Below, piece after piece: positions 63,606 through 64,000 of a DNA stretch of 64,000 nt. The stretch spans positions 1,054,001-1,118,000 of the forward strand of contig CBDFNC010000005.1 of NCBI GenBank assembly GCA_965249895.1. Direction: 5' to 3'. The translations under genes were made by a program, and so were the position numbers. The stretch's first letter is position 1. Every line of letters begins with the position of its first letter. Below the pieces are notes generated by a model. The model saw only the letters and a program-made list of their open reading frames with translations. It was not told the origin of the DNA and did no database searches. This stretch comes from CBDFNC01 sp965249895. Its GTDB lineage: Bacteria; Pseudomonadota; Gammaproteobacteria; Enterobacterales; CBDFNC01.

Positions 63606-64000
63606 CAGTGCTCACCTCGCTGGCTATCATCCAAAATAACAACCGCCTGGTGACCGTAGTTTAATACTCTGCCACCGTTTTGTTTTGCGTATACTTGAGC
63701 TTGCTGCTCAGTGGAAAACCACAAGTTAAGGGTTGATATGGCATTCCCGTCATGACTTGAATTCACAGAAGCTTGCTCAGACATAGTTAACAGCACAGGT
63801 TTGTATATTTCCCAGCTGGAGTATCCTGCTTCAATCGCCAACATTCTAAGAAAGTGTTTACGTTGCAAGGTTTGACGTTCTTTAAATAGATTTGAGACAG
63901 ATTTATCATGGCAAACACCTGCTGCTTGAATTCGTCTTAAGGCAGGTAACGCTTGGGATATAGAGCCAGTTTTAGCGGCACGATGTAATTTTCGAGCTTC
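63605..64000 (-). CDS. Unknown protein, C-terminal part
   Basis: The frame is open from the right window edge (64000) to a stop at 63605, giving at least 131 residues; the start is outside the window. The visible part has a helical basic segment (KLHRAAKTGSISQALPALRR, then SVSNLFKERQTLQRKHFLRM) and a C-terminal segment LWFSTEQQAQVYAKQNGGRV followed by NYGHQAVVI. I do not recognise a named domain. It overlaps the ABA4-like gene by one base. Confidence 0.65.
   Translation of the reverse strand, partial: EARKLHRAAKTGSISQALPALRRIQAAGVCHDKSVSNLFKERQTLQRKHFLRMLAIEAGYSSWEIYKPVLLTMSEQASVNSSHDGNAISTLNLWFSTEQQAQVYAKQNGGRVLNYGHQAVVILDDSQRGEH

Noticed and set aside
1..64000. CRISPR arrays, tRNA and rRNA genes
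   Set aside because: No regularly spaced repeats, no cloverleaf with the conserved T-arm sequence and no rRNA-like stretch were seen.

Overview
The window looks like a chromosomal segment of a marine gammaproteobacterium of the order Alteromonadales (a Colwelliaceae/Thalassomonas-like organism is my best guess, not proven). The reasons are the gene content and order. The block smc-zipA-ligA / cysZ / cysK-ptsH-ptsI-crr, the block purC-bamC-dapA / gcvR-bcp and the pair yffB-dapE match the enterobacterial and alteromonad core map. Around them lie many two-component and c-di-GMP signalling genes, TonB/RND/TRAP transport and insertion sequences. No rRNA, tRNA or CRISPR array was seen.

Layout. 1-7.1 kb (minus): 5' part of a hydroxybutyrate-oligomer hydrolase-like lipoprotein gene, then ligA, zipA and smc. 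7.4-15.2 kb (plus): cysZ, cysK, ptsH, ptsI, crr. Between cysZ and cysK sit two minus-strand accessory genes: a decayed HD-GYP phosphodiesterase and a KAS III-like enzyme that lacks its catalytic cysteine. 15.3-19.7 kb is a signalling graveyard. A sodium/solute-symporter-type histidine kinase gene is broken by a 201-bp MITE-like insertion, frameshifts and a nonsense codon. A convergent REC-REC-GGDEF gene is frameshifted and cut off. 20.2-23.4 kb holds an ISNCY-type element interrupted by an intact IS4-family element.

23.5-36.4 kb is the most interesting part: a tight seven-gene minus-strand operon. In transcription order it encodes an enlarged DapF-type racemase/epimerase, an MFS transporter with an N-terminal sensor-like module, a 537-residue protein of no family I recognise, two paralogous periplasmic binding proteins without a permease, a hybrid histidine kinase (REC-REC-HPt) and a REC-PAS-GGDEF-EAL protein. 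It reads as a make/export/sense circuit feeding c-di-GMP control.

36.9-40.1 kb (plus): yffB, dapE, an M15 peptidase, a 43-residue DUF2897 protein and a frameshifted DUF2279 gene. 40.1-49.1 kb (minus): a fused TRAP permease whose TAXI receptor gene is a truncated pseudogene, then an RND tripartite efflux operon. 49.2-53.7 kb: purC, bamC, dapA (minus) and gcvR, bcp (plus). 54.3-55.8 kb: an alanine/glycine:cation symporter. 55.9-62.0 kb (minus): a complete ferric-siderophore uptake operon (TonB receptor, two permeases, ATPase, binding protein) with a Fur-box-like sequence at its head. 62.5-64 kb (minus): a P-loop kinase-like protein, an ABA4-like membrane protein and a partial unknown gene.

Two themes recur: stable housekeeping blocks, and heavy erosion of nearby signalling and transport genes by point nonsense mutations (several CAA-to-TAA), small frameshifts and mobile DNA.
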